Below, one piece after another: positions 63,413-64,000 of a stretch of 64,000 nucleotides of DNA. The stretch comes from Oscillatoriales cyanobacterium (GTDB lineage: Bacteria; Cyanobacteriota; Cyanobacteriia; CACIAM-69d): NCBI GenBank assembly GCA_004292515.1, contig RDXB01000043.1, positions 1-64,000 of the forward strand, given 5' to 3'. Every line of letters begins with the position of its first letter. Position 1 is the first letter of the stretch. The position numbers were made by a program, and so were the translations under genes. Under the pieces are notes generated by a model that was not told the origin of the DNA, did no database searches, and saw only the letters and a program-made list of their open reading frames with translations.

Positions 63413-64000
63413 ATGATCGATCGCGTTAACTTGCCGCCCTTGGACGAGCTGCCGGTCGAGCGCAAGCCACCATCCGTGGTCGGCTCCTTTACCAATGGTG
63501 TGATTGCAGCCCTCAGTGCGATCGCACTGCTCTGGTTGGGGGCTAACCTGGCCGAATTTGCGCCTTCTTCCGCAACCTATTTGGGTAAGCCCCTGCGCCT
63601 CAAGGAAGGATTAGCGATTCCGCCTTTGGCCATGAAAGGGGGCGATCCTTACTTGCGCGCCCTGATGCGGACGATTTCCGTGAGTGAAGCAAATGGGCGT
63701 GATCCTTACGTGCTGCTCTATGGCGGGCGACGAATCACGGATCTCAGCCAGCATCCCCAAGAGTGCGTGACGATTTTGCTGGGGCCGAATATGGGCAACT
63801 GCTCCACGGCCGCTGGGCGCTACCAAATGCTCGATCGCACCTGGCTGGAAAAGGCGCGCGCCTATCACCCCGATCGCCACAGTTGGGGAGTGTTGGGTCG
63901 CTATAGCTTTCAGCCAGATCAACAAGATTGGGTGGTCTATCGGTGGCTGACCGATCGAGCTGCTTGGGGGATGGATCTGCGTCAAGCATTACGCCAAGGG
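63413..64000 (+). CDS. Lysozyme-like glycoside hydrolase, GH104/GH24 type (partial)
   Basis: A frame opens at ATG 63413 and runs off the right edge (196 codons). It has an N-terminal membrane anchor (VIAALSAIALLWLGANLAEF, about 30-49). A domain resembling phage-type lysozyme follows: RTISVSEANGRDPYVLLYGG (about 87-106) holds the Glu expected to be catalytic; then ITDLSQHP, then NCSTAAGRYQMLDRTWLEKA. This pattern fits GH104. It may cut the glycan strands of peptidoglycan in the periplasm. The C-terminus lies outside the window. Confidence 0.8.
   Translation, partial: MIDRVNLPPLDELPVERKPPSVVGSFTNGVIAALSAIALLWLGANLAEFAPSSATYLGKPLRLKEGLAIPPLAMKGGDPYLRALMRTISVSEANGRDPYVLLYGGRRITDLSQHPQECVTILLGPNMGNCSTAAGRYQMLDRTWLEKARAYHPDRHSWGVLGRYSFQPDQQDWVVYRWLTDRAAWGMDLRQALRQG

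Noticed and set aside
1-64000. tRNA, rRNA, tmRNA, 6S or RNase P RNA genes
   Set aside because: I looked for TTCGA-type arms and conserved cores in the larger spacers and found none that fold convincingly; a covariance search would be decisive.

Overview
The window is chromosomal DNA of a phycocyanin-containing cyanobacterium. The evidence is a cpcBA-cpcC-cpcD phycobilisome rod cluster, ndhH, thf1/psb29, an UPF0367 gene, the SphS/SphR phosphate system, a group 1 sigma factor of cyanobacterial type, and very frequent GCGATCGC (HIP1) octamers. The DNA is GC-rich. A hetZ-like gene overlapping a patU-like gene suggests a filamentous lineage; nothing here shows that it forms heterocysts. I cannot name the genus from sequence alone. 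No rRNA, tRNA or CRISPR array was recognised.

Layout. 0-11.5 kb: leuA behind a leader with a terminator-like hairpin, thf1, a small lipoprotein, an HNH protein, ndhH, an EcsC-like protein, a block of dispersed repeats, a DUF309 protein, a ClC-CBS-Usp fusion and an HD-domain protein. 11.7-14.5 kb: an unassigned barrel-like protein followed by a flippase-like membrane protein. 14.5-18.5 kb: a long leader, then cpcB, an IS605/TnpB-type remnant, cpcA, a terminator, cpcC, a second terminator and cpcD. 18.5-30.5 kb: M61 peptidase, Crp/Fnr regulator, comB, sigA, a TPR-glycosyltransferase-like protein, a coiled-coil membrane protein, an NDP-sugar pyrophosphorylase, an AEC transporter and phoU. 31-40 kb: sphS/sphR, a membrane protein coupled to a five-repeat peptidoglycan-binding protein, coaBC, lepB and a DegT aminotransferase. 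40-52 kb: hetZ-patU, a NifU-like protein, thrS, a CBS-PAS-GAF-degenerate GGDEF protein, murJ, a CtaA-like copper ATPase and an FHA protein. 52-64 kb: tmk-holB, a GerMN protein, an Ecf-type ATPase, UPF0367, asd, tig, clpX without the usual neighbouring clpP, a hydrolase and the start of a GH104-like lysozyme.

Most genes are housekeeping or photosynthetic. The most unusual feature is the cpcB-cpcA spacer. It holds what looks like the right end of an IS200/IS605-family element: the omega-RNA scaffold hairpin ending in GTCAA, plus a vestige of the TnpB C-terminus. That vestige is an open reading frame whose stop codon overlaps the cpcA start codon as ATGA.

The intergenic DNA is also rich in two palindrome families placed just after stop codons, and in short tandem arrays (9-21 bp units) that look like products of replication slippage.
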